A stretch of 64,000 nucleotides of DNA from Deuterostichococcus epilithicus (taxonomy: Eukaryota > Chlorophyta > Trebouxiophyceae > Prasiolales > Stichococcaceae), in NCBI GenBank assembly GCA_033439295.1, contig JAVTLE010000011.1, forward strand, positions 744,082 through 808,081, read 5' to 3'. Each line of letters opens with the position of its first letter. The stretch's first letter is position 1. A program made the position numbers and the translations under genes. Below are positions 11,950 to 24,204 of this stretch, piece after piece. The notes under the pieces were generated by a model, which saw only the letters and a list, made by a program, of their open reading frames with translations, searched no databases and was not told the DNA's origin.

Positions 11950-14900
11950 CGAGGGGAGTGCCGTTATCGGCGGCCTCCAGTTCATGCCATGACATCGTGC
12001 GGCCGCCCGGTGGCGGACGCTTGAGCGACTCGCGAGACGCCCCGCCGCGCCAGCAGGCGGTGCCCAGCACCATGCAGGTGCGCCTGCAGGCGAGGCGTTC
12101 TCAGCCAAGCCTCCGAAGGGATTACCCTGGAACCTGGCGGCTTGCGCCATGCACATCGAAGCACCCGACTGGCATGTCCATCCCTTCACAGGCCTTCATG
12201 GAGCCCAGCCTCTGCAGGCATCATGCTGATCCCCACCTTGCCTGATTATGGGCACCCGGCAGGAAGCCAGCGGCCGTCCCACCTCCTGTCTTGCGCGTCC
12301 CGTCCAGGAACTGCGCTCGGCGAACGCGGCGCTGGGCGCCGAGCTGGCGGCTCTGCGGCGGCGGGAATCGGACGCNNAGGCCGCCGCCGGCGACGCGGCG
12401 GGAGAGGCGCCGCGGCGGCGGCAGGCGGAGGAACGCGACGGCCCCGCCGCGGTGAGGTGCGATGCCGCCAAGTCGGCGCGGGCGCGGGAGGCGGCGGACG
12501 CCGCGCACCATGCGCAGATAAAGGAGCTGCAGAGGAGGTGCCCATTCGTTCCAGCCGTATCGCCCGGCAGTACTGCATCCGAAAATTGGATGCAGCACGA
12601 TGCGCATGCGTCCTGTGGCGCATTACTCTCATCAGTCCCAAACCGGCCACGAGCAGCGAGTCGATAAATCGATGTGCAGTGTCAGAAATGGTCGACACAT
12701 TCCTGCACGTGCAGTGGCGCTGGCGGACGAGCGAGCGGGCGGGGCAGGCGGCGGCGGATGCATTGCTGCAGACGCGCTGTTGGCGCGGCGGTTGAATCTG
12801 TCGCCGATGTGATACAGGCTGCAGTGCCGTGAAAACATTGCAGCCCACAGCGCCGTGTGCCTGCTGCAGGCTCAAGGAGGAGACCGCAGGGCAGGCGGCG
12901 ACTGACGCGCTGCTGGCGAGGCACCGCGCTGCCGCGGCGGAGGTGGCGCCGCACGTGGCGGGCGCCGCGGCGGCGCTGACCGCGCTGCGGGCGGCGCGCG
13001 CGCACCTGGAGGTGGGCCTCGCGTCCGAGAAAGCGGCGGCGGCAGAGCTGAGGCGGCGCGCCGAGGCGCTGGGCCAGAGGTGGGTGACTGAAGCTGAGAG
13101 GTTGAAGCCAGCCTGGTAGGCCAGCTGTCAGCCTGTCCTCCTGGGAGGCAGACTATGCCTCACCTCTGGCTGACCTCTAGAGGATGTGACTGAGCCAGCA
13201 GGTGAGGCACAGACCGAGGGAGTGAACCGACAGGCTGGAGCCCTGGACCAGAGGTGACATCAGCGGATGGAATGCGCCCGGGGGAAGCTTCGCTTCGCCC
13301 CGCATCCATCGCATCACATGCGCCGAGTTCGAGCAGTTGACACGGAGCCGAGCCTGAAGCCCTGGAGGCCACTATCAGATGTTCAAGTGCTGGAGCGCCT
13401 CGCCTGTCTTTTTGGCAGCACAAGTCCATTTTCAAGTGTCACCTTGACTCATACTCGTGTAGGCTGGCTCCGAAGAGTGCGGTGGTGTGGCAGCTGGAGG
13501 CCCAGCAGGCAGAGGCGCTAGCGGCACTGGCGACTCTGCCGTCCATACTGTCAACAGGGTGGCGCCCACTCAGGTTCTGATGTCATCTCGGCCTGCACGC
13601 ATGCAGGCTGGCTCGAGAGAGCGGTGCGGTGCAGCAGCTGGAAGCGCAACAGGCGGAGGCGCTGGCGGCGTTGGCGCCCGCACTCGGCGGCAATGCATCC
13701 GGCAACACGCTCGAGGAGCAGCAGCTTCCAGGTGCGTTTGCCTGGCCGGCCTTCAACAGAGGTGGTTTGCCGCTCTCGCCCTGGTGTGCAGCCATGCAGC
13801 GCAGGCTCTTGTGTGTAGCCTGGCAGCGCAGGCGTCACGCTGACTACATGTCAACTGCATGATGGGGCTGCAGATCTGTGGCAGAGGCGTCCGAGCCTCG
13901 TGTCGGGATCGCAGGTGTGGCGAGGCGCGTTGCGCGGTTGTTGAAGCAGGCGCAGGCGGCGGCGGCGCGGGAGCATGCCGCGGCGGAGGCGGCGGCCACT
14001 GAGGCGGCGGCGGCGCGGCGCCATGCACAGCGGGAACACAAGGTGTGTCCCGGAACTCTCAGCGCAGTCACCATATGTACACATTGTCCTTCGCGACACG
14101 CATCTGATCCAAGCGGGCGGGTAAGTCTGAACTTCGGGTCCAATGTGCAGCTGGTGGCTGCACATCCTCTCGGCCGTGCGGGCGCTAAGCGGCTGGCGCA
14201 AGCTCCTTGTGCATCTCCTGAGTGCCTGTGCTGCCTTGGCAGCGATTGCAGGTGGACATGCCGAGCGGCTGGCAGACACTCTGGACCGCATTCCGTGGCC
14301 GCCTCAGCCCCAAGGCTTCAATCCGATTCCTGAAGACTCAGAAGCGTGTGCTGCGGCGGCGTGGTCCAGGCTGCCGCAGAGCGGCTGGCAGAAAGTTCAG
14401 TACATTCGATGACAACAATATGCGTTTGAACCTCTCAAAAGCTGGTGCTGCATGTTCTCACAGGCGGGGGAGGAGCTGGCGGCGGCGCAGGACGGCGCGC
14501 AGGCCGCTGCCGCGCAGGCCGCTGCCGCGCAGGCCGCCCGGCTGCACACGGCCCTGCACGCCGCCAAGCAGCAGGTGGGGGCCGGCTGTCTGCTCTCGTG
14601 GCCGATCCGGATCGTGCAGGCCGCGGCCCCGGCCCGGGCGGGGCCTGCCCCGTGGAGCTGCCCCAGTTCATCGCGCGCTGTTGAAGCAGCTACGTTGCAA
14701 TCCCATTGCGGCCCGGCCGAAGCTGCTGGGCACGTGCACCCGGCTGTGACGCCGCCGCCGGGAATGAGGCTTCGGTGTTTCGGACTGCAGGCGAAGGAGG
14801 CAGATCGGCGGGCGGAGGAAAAGGGACGTGAATCAGAACGCCTGGCCACCGACCTGGAGGCAGCCCGTGTCGATGCACAGGCGAGTTGGTCACTGTCGCC

Positions 14901-17900
14901 TGCGATCCTATCTTTGCTCTCATGACGCTCTGACCGCAATATTCCCGCAGAGCGTTCCCTTGGTGGTAACGGCCGAGAATCGGCAGTGTATGGTCGTGTC
15001 CCTCAGACCGCCACGCCCGTGTCCCAGCCAACACCTGCCCATTCGTGTGCTGAGCATGTGTGTCCATCAGACCACTGCACCACACCAGTGCCTCGGCCTG
15101 GTTCGAGTCGACCGGCGCCGCCACTCGCAGGAGCAGGCGGCTGCGGTGGCTGGGCTGGAGGCAGCCCTGAAGAGGTCTGATGCCGCGGCGACCGCACGGG
15201 CGGCGGAAGCCACGCAGGCGGCGGCTGAGGCGGCCAAAGCGCGCGACCATGCCACGTGAGTGGTCGCCGAGCAGGCTGCCCTTCCGACAATTCCGACAGA
15301 TTCGGAATGGGGCATGAGGGCCCAATTCCGTGAAGCAAAGCCGCATGCGCAGGCCCAGTACATCTGCGCCTGCTGGGGGTGCACGTGTGATGTCTTCCAG
15401 GGTGAAGAGTCGGCTGGTGGGGCCTTCCCAAGGCGTCACACCCGCAGGCGTCCTGCGCAAGCCAAACACCTGTGCACCGGTGTCCTCCGTTGGAACGCAG
15501 CCCGCGGGCTCCAGAGGGGGCACTGGGCACTGCTGACGTGCGAACTGGCCTCTGCAGGAATGCGGAGCGGGCGCGTGATGAGGCGAGGGCGGCGGCCAAG
15601 CAGGCGGGCCGCGGCGAGGAGGCGGCCCGCAAATGCGCCGCCGAGGCAGACGCCGCCACGAGCGCCGCTCGGCAGGAGCTGGACGCCTGGCGCGCAAAGT
15701 CGTACGGCCTGCAGACCAAGGTGGGGGCTGTGGGCTCAGTCGTGCAGAAGGTCTGGGCAGCCCGACACGGTGTTGCCTGACTTGGGGCCATGCAGCGCGC
15801 CTGGAGAGCAGGGTCACCTGCCTCAGCCTGGCCGCTGTCCAGGGCTGGCAGCCAGTGAAGGAGGGGCACGGCATTGGGTTTTTTGTGTCAAATAGATGCT
15901 GACATAGCAATTTCGAGCTTCGTGCCAAGCTGTGCTGAATGTGCGATTCAATCTAATGGCCGCAGCTGGACACAGCGGAGCTGGAGCTGTCGCAGGCCAG
16001 CAACAAGGTCAAGGTGCGCTTGTCAACCTCGTGCCTCTAGCTGTCGCACTCCCAACAGCCTGGCACTAATGTGTGCGGCTCGCCATCCTCGACCGTCGCG
16101 CAGCAGCAAAAGGGGTCCATTGGGCGGTCCTCAGGGGGCGCCTTTCAACCTTTCAGCCTCGAGCGTGCTGCGGGGCAGCATACGAGCACCGCGCTCCAGG
16201 TGGCGGGCTGCAGCCCCAGCGGCGTCCACAGCGCAGCAATGCCGCTCACCGCCACCGGCTCCGCTCAAACCCTGAGGCACTCAGAGCCCCTGCACGGCCA
16301 GGCGGCGCCGGAAGCGTGTAATGGGGCAGGGCTTCACCCTGGCGACACGCACACTGCAGCGATGCACAGCGACAGGGTGTCGCCTCTCTCCACACCGGGC
16401 TGTCCGGCCGTGCAGAGGCTGTCGGATGCGCTCGAGGGGGCGGGGCGCGACCTGGTAGACGCGCACTCTGCTGCCGCCGCCGAGCGGTCGGCCCTGCAGC
16501 GGGACCTGGACGCCGCCAACGCCGCCGTCACCAGCCTGAAGGCAAGCCCACCTGGAGCACGCGGTGCTCAGAGCACATGCAGTCGGTCTTGAGGAGTTGG
16601 TACCCACCCACCAGCGCTGCTCGAGCGGCGGCGCAGGTCTGCTGTACAGGAATGTACAGGACGATTCAGCTTGAGGGCGTGCCAGAATTATAACAGGGGG
16701 TTGTGCAGCCCCTGACCCTCCTCATTCCCCACCTCGAGACAGCATGCCCTTGAACCGCCCGGAATCCGTGACACAGACGCAGGTGGCAGACCTCGCCGCG
16801 GGTTGGGCGGGCGCCGAGAAGAGCGCCGCCCGCGCCGCGGGGGAAGCGGAGGCGGCCGGCGAGGAGGCTCGGCAGTGCCGGGAGGCGGCGTCCGAGGCGC
16901 ACGCCCGGCTGACGGCGCTGCAGGAGGAGCACCGCGCGGCGCAGGCCGCCCACGCCCGGGTTGGAGGCCTCCCTGTTTCTGAGGGTCTCGTGAATGCATG
17001 CCGAGAGACGACAACCTGCTGGCAATGTCTGACGCGGCTGATGCATGAACACCACGTGCACCAGGTCGGCTGGCAGATCAGGCTCAGTTGCAGCCGCGCA
17101 CCTACATCGTGGTTGACCTGGGGCTCTCGAACCGTTTGCAGGAGCTGGAGCAGAGGGCGCACGTGGTGGGTGACGCGCTGGCGGCAATGCAGGCGGAGGA
17201 GGCGGCGAAAGCTGATGCGCTGACCGAGGTTTGCCGGTTGCGTGCCGCCCTGGACCGGGCCCAGGCAAGCCTTCCGGAAACGAGCCTTGTGCTGCATCCT
17301 CGGCATGTGTGCAGTGTACGAGCGAGGGCTGCGCCAGGGCCGCCTGTGCGCAGTCAGCCGCTCGCAGGAGGCTTGACCTTGGTCAGCCTGTAGTAGATCA
17401 GGCCGGAAACGGTGCACGATGCAAACTCCCTGACGCCGCTGCCAGGCGCTGCTCCGGGCCGATCGTCCTGGGCTGACGCCACCCATAGAGCATACGACAA
17501 CCTTTCGGGGCCAAACCTCGCTCCAAAGGACAGCCCTCCGAGTGACAAACCCCGCCACAAGAGCACACAGGAGCCGCACACCCTGCTGCTGCTTCCGGTG
17601 CCGACTCCTGCTAACTCCTCCCCCTGCGAGTACCCCCCTCCGAACGACACAGGAGGCAGCGCGCGGGGCCGAGGAGGCGCGGCGGGCGGCGCAGGACGCG
17701 GCAGCCGGGCAGGCGGCGGCGCTGGCGGCCACGCGGCGGCGTGCCGACACCTACCGCGAGGAGAACCGTGCGCTGCTCGCCAACTACGACCAGTGGCTGC
17801 GCACGCTGGTGCGCTTGCTGTCAGCTCGAGCTGCGCGCCCTGCCAAGGCAGCGCATCGCAATGGTTGCGGGCGGGCACCCCGTCGTGGCGTGCTGCGCTA

Positions 17901-18126
17901 TTGCTTGCACACAATTATGAACCCAGCAAACTGCATCACGGCATGGCACATGCGCATGCACCGCGCTTGCAGCAGGCGCAAATGTCTGTGCAACACGTCA
18001 TTGGATGCTCTCATTCACGGCCACCCAACGTTGCTGCATGTCAAGCTACTCCTGTGCTTCTCTGAACAGGTGTCGGCCAAGGGTGCGGAGGCGGGGCCTG
18101 TGTTGCCCCTCCCTCTGACAGCTTGA
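11950..18126 (+). CDS. long Ala-rich coiled-coil protein, function unknown
   Basis: A chain of short exons separated by introns of 100-400 bases encodes near-continuous alanine/glutamate/arginine heptad-like sequence. Clear exons include about 12308-12537 (ELRSANAALGAELAALRRR), 12870-13080, 13610-13730, 13880-14043, 14458-14573, 14791-14880, 15130-15256, 15558-15720, 15966-16014, 16408-16541, 16780-16960, 17140-17264 and 17649-17811 (ends NYDQWLRTLV). The last short exon ends at the stop 18124-18126. Local length suggests roughly 650-800 aa. Such proteins usually scaffold cytoskeletal, basal-body or Golgi structures, but nothing here fixes a family. The start is not certain: an upstream exon 11950-12076 (DIVRPPGGG) fits, and a short open frame beginning at 11829 could be the first exon. 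Two undetermined bases lie at 12376-12377. Confidence 0.6.
12708..12930 (+). repeat. diverged upstream copy of a coiled-coil exon
   Basis: The segment about 12708-12790 resembles the exon start at 12864-12930. The copy reads as ERAGQAAADALL, and the exon reads as EETAGQAATDALLARH. The copy lies inside the intron before the real exon and has drifted out of frame at its end. Confidence 0.55.
13461..13695 (+). repeat. tandem duplicated exon (QLEAQQAEALAALA)
   Basis: Two copies of an exon border, about 13461-13545 and 13605-13695, share a CTGGCTC start, the splice context and the peptide QLEAQQAEALAALA. The second reads on into LAPALGG and a donor. The first runs into a different tail. Either could be spliced; the second looks better preserved. 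Confidence 0.65.
16186..16480 (+). repeat. two diverged copies of the 16408 coiled-coil exon in its upstream intron
   Basis: The exon RLSDALEGAGRDLVDAHSA (about 16409-16480) is echoed upstream at about 16296-16375 and, more weakly, at 16186-16250. The nearer copy keeps the order CGGAAGCG, GGGGCAGGG, CCTGGCGAC, CGCACACT, against CGGATGCG, GGGGCGGGG, CCTGGTAGAC, CGCACTCT in the exon. Spacing between copies is about 105-120 bases. Confidence 0.5.
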
Positions 18127-18718
18127 AGCTTGGTCTGCAAGATAGAGTGCCGTGGCGCCCACCGCGACATGGGTGCGAATGAATACAGCAGCGAATTATC
18201 CTTCAATCAGTCGTGCGGTGTGTGACCAGGGCTGGCGTGACCAATTCCTGCTTTCAAACAGATACCTATGTAAGATTCATAGATGGGCTGGTACCAACAT
18301 CCGTGCAGGCATCAGACAACACATTCATATCGAGCTAGACCCCGCAGCTGCGTTTCACAACGATATGGGTAACACAACGGCGGCACTGCTGAACTTTCAT
18401 ATCGTTGAGTGGCAGCTGCAACTGGGCTGCGGCACCTGATTGCCACCTCCACAAAGCGGCGCGCCATGCACACCTACTGTACAAGGGCCAGCGACAAAAT
18501 GCACGAAAAGAAAACACTAGCGCGACGCCCAGCCTGCGCCTAGCAAACCCCTGCCAACAGGAATGACAGCGGCGCCGTGGCTGCTTTTTTGGGCGCCGGC
18601 AGCAGCCAGCACACGGCGGCGACACCCACTAGCTTACTGCCTGTCACCCGCACGACCGCCCCCATCACGTGCGCTCATCGCCCGCCGCCGCCGCCTCCCG
18701 CTGCGCCGTTGCCGGCTG
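18127..18718. other. convergent 3' intergenic region
   Basis: This lies between the stop of the long coiled-coil gene (+) and the stop of the small minus-strand coiled-coil gene. It is relatively AT-rich. I see nothing coding and no clear regulatory element. Confidence 0.4.
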
Positions 18719-19559
18719 CTACGGGGCGACCAGCCGATCCGTCTGCCGCTGCAGCGGCTCCAGCCGCTGCTCCTCGGCCTTTGCGGGGTCGCTGCGCACC
18801 CTGGCATCTGTGTCCAAACCCGCGAACGTCGTCAGGCCCACACGGCATGCCAGATGCGGCATCGCAGCAGCCAATGCCCGCCGACAGCGACTGCGGTGAC
18901 CCGGTACGCGACACGGCGAGGATCTGTGGGCCCCGCAGCAGTGTCCGTGTCACCGCACATCAGGCGACCCGCCTGCACACGACCCAGGGCATGACCCGGG
19001 CTGACGGCAGCTCACCGGCGGGCTGGACGGAGGGCAGCCGCGGCGGCCCATCGGGGCGGTTGACGGCGCGAGGGCCACGGCCCTGCTGCAGCGACCTGCG
19101 TGGCGGCGGGTGCTGCTCGGGCACCATCGCCACGCGCTCCTCCAAATGCTTCCATCGGCGTTCTTCGGTTTTGATATTCTGTTCGCGCAAGCGCTCCAAC
19201 TCCTTTTCCAGCTCGTCGCCCCCGTCCACATACTGCTCACGCAGCCGCCGCTCCGCCTGCTGCAGCTGCCTGCGCGTCTGCTTCGCCTTGCGACGTGCGT
19301 TGTCCTCCAAGTCCCGCCGACACTGCTGCCGTGGCGTAGGCGGCGGGGCCCGCTGCGGCGGCGGCGGGCGGTTGCTGTAGCTTACTTCCAGAAACTGGCA
19401 GTATGTCATCCGGCTGATGTCCGCCAGAGTGGGTGCCGGCTCTTCTGCCGCGGGGTGAGGCGCCCTGGCGGCGGCAGCCCGGCGCCCGCCCGGAGGAGCA
19501 GGCGTAGGTGAAGGCGCAGGCACCGCGTCGCCGGCTGCGGCTGCCTCCGGGGGCATCAT
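18719..19559 (-). CDS. small proline-rich/coiled-coil protein, unknown function
   Basis: Two exons, 19559-19016 and 18807-18719, join in frame (a G from the first exon and AT from the second make Asp) to give 210 aa. Residues 1-45 are Ala/Pro-rich. A short conserved-looking block follows (LADISRMTYCQFLEV), then a Pro stretch, then a strongly charged helix with coiled-coil character (RRKAKQTRRQLQQAERRL, DELEKELERLREQNIK). The C-terminus is EPLQRQTDRLVAP. I do not recognise the family. The start was taken as the first of two adjacent Met codons; the same frame is open upstream to 19646. A perfect GTAAGC donor-like site sits within the first exon just after CQFLE, so one more short intron is possible. 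Confidence 0.55.
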
Positions 19560-20546
19560 GGCAGACGTGTGCGCGGACTGCGACACGAAGGCAACGGGCG
19601 TCACACCACGCACAGCTGCGCGGCCGTGGAGAGGGAAACCCCGCAAAAGAAAGGGAACCTGGAACTTCCAAGGCAGGGTGCCAGCGCTTCAGCGTCGGCT
19701 CAATGCAGCGAGGAGTGCTGTCAATCGCACGATCAGCACCTTGCCCCGCTGGCGCGTCGACGGTGGCTGGCCAGGGCCTGCTCCGCGCATTGTTTCAGTC
19801 CCTGTCGCGTCCGCGGCGGGGCCAGGTTCATCGGCGGTACCTACGGGCACGGCGGCGTTGCGTCAGACGCCATCCAACGGCACTCAGCACTTCCGCCTGA
19901 TGTCCTCAACACGTTCCGGTCAGAAACTCTGTCGGCCACGGCACAACGCCAGCGTGCGCAGCTTCCCGTTCGTGCATTTGAACATGTGCTAAAGTAGGCG
20001 CCTGCCCGACGTGTCAGCAGCCGCGCCAGTCACCCACTATGCGACCCCCTCCTGTCGAAGCATTTGAAGAAAGCTGCGTGCCTGACAGTGGCACCAGAGA
20101 CGTACCCTGGGGGCGGGTGGGGCGGCTGCTCCCTGCTGAAGTGGCCGCCGCCTGTTGCGTGTGTGGCTGCTGCTGTCCCTGCTGCGCTGTGGAGCCGTCT
20201 GAATCTGGCGCAGCCGCTCCTTCTGCATGCTGCAGGCGCAGCAGGGATGAAAGATTGGGCAACGACATGCAAGACGATTCCGATGTGCACATAAGCACAC
20301 GTTGCGAGGCATGGGGACGGGATGATGGGCCAGCAGCCCGGCACATATGCATGCGACACCACCCTGCATAAATCAGGCAAGATCCCCAGCCAACAGCTGC
20401 CCTGTCTTGACTGGTCACCTTTCAACAACATCAACATCAACATCAACATCAACATCAACATCAACATCAACATCAACATCAACATCAACATCATGGTTGT
20501 TACCATCATGATTGTGATTAACAACACTAGGACAGCCCAGAACATT
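19560..20546. other. region without a resolved gene
   Basis: Several open frames occur on both strands, including a minus-strand Gln-rich one at about 20014-20418, but none has family resemblance or clear splice partners. It may contain 5' exons or the promoter of the minus-strand coiled-coil gene. A hexanucleotide microsatellite lies at 20426-20491. Confidence 0.35.
20426..20491 (+). repeat. (CAACAT)11 microsatellite
   Basis: Eleven perfect head-to-tail copies of CAACAT, 66 bases, with a partial unit (TCAACAA) in front. No gene model crosses it. Confidence 0.95.
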
Positions 20547-21250
20547 TCAGGAGCTGACCTCGCCAGAGAGCGCCGTCATGCCCATGCGACGCTTCAGGTT
20601 GCAGCCCTCGATGCTCTGCAGGCCCGACTCCTCCTGCTGGTCAACGTGCGTCAAGCCCTCCGCCTCCGCCACCGAATCGCCATGCTGCAGCTCTGCGCAA
20701 CAGGATGCCAGTGGGCAAGAGTGAAGTCGGGATGCTCCTGCGCCTCAATTGTCGAAGCCCTACACCGCAGTGTAGTCGCAGCCGGGCTGTTGGAGGCTCT
20801 GCACCTTTCTGTGAGGAGCTACAGGGCCCTGTTGCCGGCTGCTGTCGCACCAGTCCTGGCTATACAGTTGATGACAAGGCGACGATGAGGGCGACAGAAG
20901 GCCAGCTCAGCTGCCAAGAGGTCGGCAACAAGTTGCTGCACAGCGCCTCGAAAACATTGCCGCTTCCTCACCGCTTGCGGTCGGTAAGCTGGTCACCGCG
21001 GCTTGATGCCAGATTTTGGCTGCACGACGAGGCCAGGGGCAATTGCCCCAGGAGCGCAACAGAAACCAGGCACTGACTGGCGTGGCAATCGCGGCGCGCT
21101 TGCCACTTTTCTTTCGCTGCGAGGTCGCATTCACCGCTCGGCCAAAGGCCCGGGCGCGACTGTCCAGCTGTCCGCACAGCCGATCTCAAAGGAGAACATC
21201 GGACAAACGATATTTCCGGAGGACACAAAACCCCGTTTGTCCTCCGCCAA
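20547..21250 (-). CDS. probable minus-strand coding patch, unresolved
   Basis: A stretch ending at the stop 20549-20547 has strongly G/C-ending codons and reads GDSVAEAEGLTHVDQQEES..., finishing ALSGEVSS. Its likely acceptor is near 20692. Farther upstream on the same strand a basic stretch (NATSQRKKSGKRAAIATP) ends at a good GTCAGT donor near 21080. I could not link these into one consistent frame, and I recognise no domain. The call rests on codon bias and splice-like borders only. Confidence 0.22.
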
Positions 21251-21484
21251 TTATTAATCCAGCGGAACGGTCACTCATCAAACCAGGGCCCTCTCTGGAC
21301 CATCAACCAGGCTCACCAGGCTCTCACATCGTTGTTTGCTTCACAAGGTCGCCAAAAGCTTCCGCTTCAATGTCGACCGGGGCCAGGCTCCAGCAGAGCT
21401 GCCGGAAGGCCAAGAAGTCAGCAAATAGAGTGGCTCTAAAGCTATTGTCACGCTTCCGTTCGGCGGTGCCTTCCGGTAAGCCAG

Positions 21485-24204
21485 CGGTGTCCTGGAAGTT
21501 CAAGCACGCGCGCAAGTTGGACTGCAGAACAGACGCAGAGGCCACGGCGCACAGGTACATCGAGCTGTATCGCGCTCAGCAGGTTTGACCTTGGGCTGCT
21601 CATACCATTCCTTATCGGTTTGCAGCCCGAAGACTTGACTGTGTGTGATTTGGTTCTGCAAGACTGCGTCTCGCTGACTTTGCAGCAGGGTCGCCATTCA
21701 CCCAGTTGCAAAGACAACGGCTTGCGCCATTGCCGTGCCGCGCAGCTGCCATGCAGGGCCATGGCAGGATGCTACCATTGTGACTGCCGTGTGGGCGGGG
21801 TGCACTCAAGCATGCTGTTCACACACACTGTGGGCACGAGTTCCAATCCGCCCCAATATTACACCGTAGCCGTCATGGCTGGTGGCCGAGCTGTTTTCGG
21901 AGGACTCGGAGGTGGGCTTGCCGGGCAATGGCGCTGATCTGGCTGCCGCAAGCATCAGTGGCAAGCAGCAGGTGCGGGCTGGAGCCTGCAGTGCACCAGA
22001 CGCCTGGCTGCAACTGCGTTAAATGCATTCCATGTTGGGCACAGCGAATGCTCTACTGGCATACGGCTGCAGAAGAAACCTTGAAGACCGGCGGGTGGCT
22101 GTTGCCTCACGTATGAGGTGTTCAGTCTTTCAATGTCCATTTAGGGTTTCCCGACTTCGCCACCTCACTTTTTGGACTAGACTGGATTGGACTGGGATGG
22201 ACAGACCTTCAATGTCCACCTTCTCGACGTTGCCGCCGCAGATTTTGGACCACTACAGCGAGCTGTTCGAGGTCATGGGCGTGTCCACCCTGAATGTGCG
22301 CACTGTCTTTACCGGCGCCGCCAACGCCGCCCCCGGCGGCGGTGCGTCTTTCCGCATGCGTTGATGTGGGAGTCTCGTCACTGGCATTGGTCATGCACAG
22401 GCAGCGACTGTCATGACTGGGCACAGTGCACGGTGCTGCTCTGGGGAGCTGGTGGCCTGCACGGTCCCGCCATTGCCATTGTATTGCATGCTGGCGGCGT
22501 GTCCCGAAACAAACCGTGCTCTCCAGCTGATGATGCCTAGACTGCCTCGTCGTGACATTTTGGTACTGTGTCATGCGCAGGAACCTGGGCCGTGCTGATG
22601 GGCAGCTGCTACTGCAACAGCACGGCGACCGGCAGGGGCTGCCACACCGAGGTCGTGAAGGTGTTCAATGTGCGGCGCGGCCGCATCCTCGAGCTGAAGA
22701 CGTGAGCAGGCTGGCAGCAATGACCAACATGTGGACAGCGATGCCTGCAGGCTGGTTGTCCAATCGCAGCAGCCCCAACTCCCAAGACTCCAATCACGGC
22801 AGTCCCTGGGCGCCACAATGTTCGAGCAGCCTGACGAAGGTGCTGTCAGACAGAGTGCAGTACCAGAAACTGGGACGGCACCTTTGCAAAGCCTGAGCAA
22901 TCTACGCCAATGCAGGTACACGAACAATCTGCCGTGGGGCGTTCCGCTGCCGCCGGGCGCGGGCCGACGGCCGCCGGGCGAGGAGTGCCTCATCCAGTTC
23001 GATGGGCCGCTGACCAACGCGCAGGCGTTTGCCCAGTTCGAGGCGCCGCCGTCCGCCACGATTCTGCCGATCGGCGGCGGCGGCGGCGCCGGCCTGAGCG
23101 AGGCGGCGTCTGCCTACAGCGGCGTACCCGTCTTCGCCAGTGTCTACACTCCGGCGCGCAAGGTGTACAACAGCCCCCCGGCGGCCCGCGCCTACGCCGC
23201 CACCGGCGGCTACCTCGCGCTGCCGCAGGCGCCGCCGCCGGCGGCCGCAGCGGCGCCGGCACTGCCCTCCGCGGCGCTGGCGCCGGCGCCAAAGATCGAG
23301 GAGCCGAAAGAGGAAACCTGGTTGCAGCAGCTCAGCAGGAACACCCCCGGCGCCGCTGGCTCCGCCGTCCCACCGCCGCTGTCGCCCTCCGCGTCCTTCA
23401 CGCAGCTGGGCAATGGTGCGCCCGCCGTCGCGCTGCCTCCGATGCCAGAGGCGCTGGCGGAGCACGACAGCGTCGCGGCCGTGGCGGCTGCCGCCACGAG
23501 GGCGGCGGCGGTGTCGTCCTGGGCGGACANGTGGGCCGCGGCGCCGGCTGGCAGGCTGTCGGNGCGCACCGATCGCACGGCGCCATCACGCGGCCAGGCG
23601 GCGGCGCGGGCGGCCGCGGGCGGCATGCCGCGCCCGGCCTGCGGCGCGCTGCTGGCGTCCGACGACGCAATCAAGGCCTTCAGTCCCAAGGCCAACAGCC
23701 GGCTGCGCCTGAGGTGCGGCTGCTTGTGCCGCCTCGCATCATGATAGACACAGGCAGCAAATTTGTGTTCTGGCGCTGTCAGCATCATCGCCGCCTTGGT
23801 GCTGGCCACATACCCCCCCGTAGAACCCAAGCCTTGTTGCTGCCGCTCATAACCTCCCGTATACGCCAAGCCTGCCTAATAGCAGTCGCACAGGTGTCAA
23901 CGCATCACAAGTGGCAACAAAGCTGCAAGTACCATAAGTCATACTCGTTGCCTGCAGCTCGCTGCCGCCGGCCACCGGCGCTGACGAGGTGTCTCTCCCG
24001 TCTGCCGTTGCGGAGAAGCTCCTGGCGGAGCGCTTCTTCGACCTGCCGCAGCCCGCTGACGCGCCGCCGAGCTTCCAGGCCCTCAAGCGGGCGCCGTCCG
24101 CCGGCGGCGACAAGCCGCCGGAGTCCCCGCCATCGCGGGGGCCCCCGCACAAGGCCGGCCGGCAGCAGCGGGCACCGCACCAGGCCAGCCTGGTGGACCT
24201 TTGA
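21485..24204 (+). CDS. unrecognised protein with long Ala/Pro-rich C-terminal half (5' end uncertain)
   Basis: Six exons keep frame: 21485-21582, 21870-21971, 22242-22341, 22581-22701, 22916-23712 and 23958-24204. The first part is compact and looks folded: FKHARKLDCRTDAEATAHR, LVAELFSEDSEVGLPGNG, LDHYSELFEVMGVSTLNVR, then TWAVLMGSCYCNS with a small Cys cluster (CYC, later GRGC), VVKVFNVRRGRILEL and TNNLPWGVPLPPG. From about 23090 on it is alanine-, proline- and glycine-rich and probably disordered, ending QQRAPHQASLVDL. I cannot assign a family. At least one 5' exon is missing; a conserved-looking frame at about 21340-21415 (KSFRFNVDRGQAPAELPEG) is a candidate but its phase does not fit directly. 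Undetermined bases lie at 23530 and 23563. Confidence 0.62.

Noticed and set aside
14690-15928. 412-codon minus-strand open frame across the coiled-coil gene
   Set aside because: It runs across both introns and exons of the plus-strand gene and has no conserved features; long chance frames are common at this GC content.
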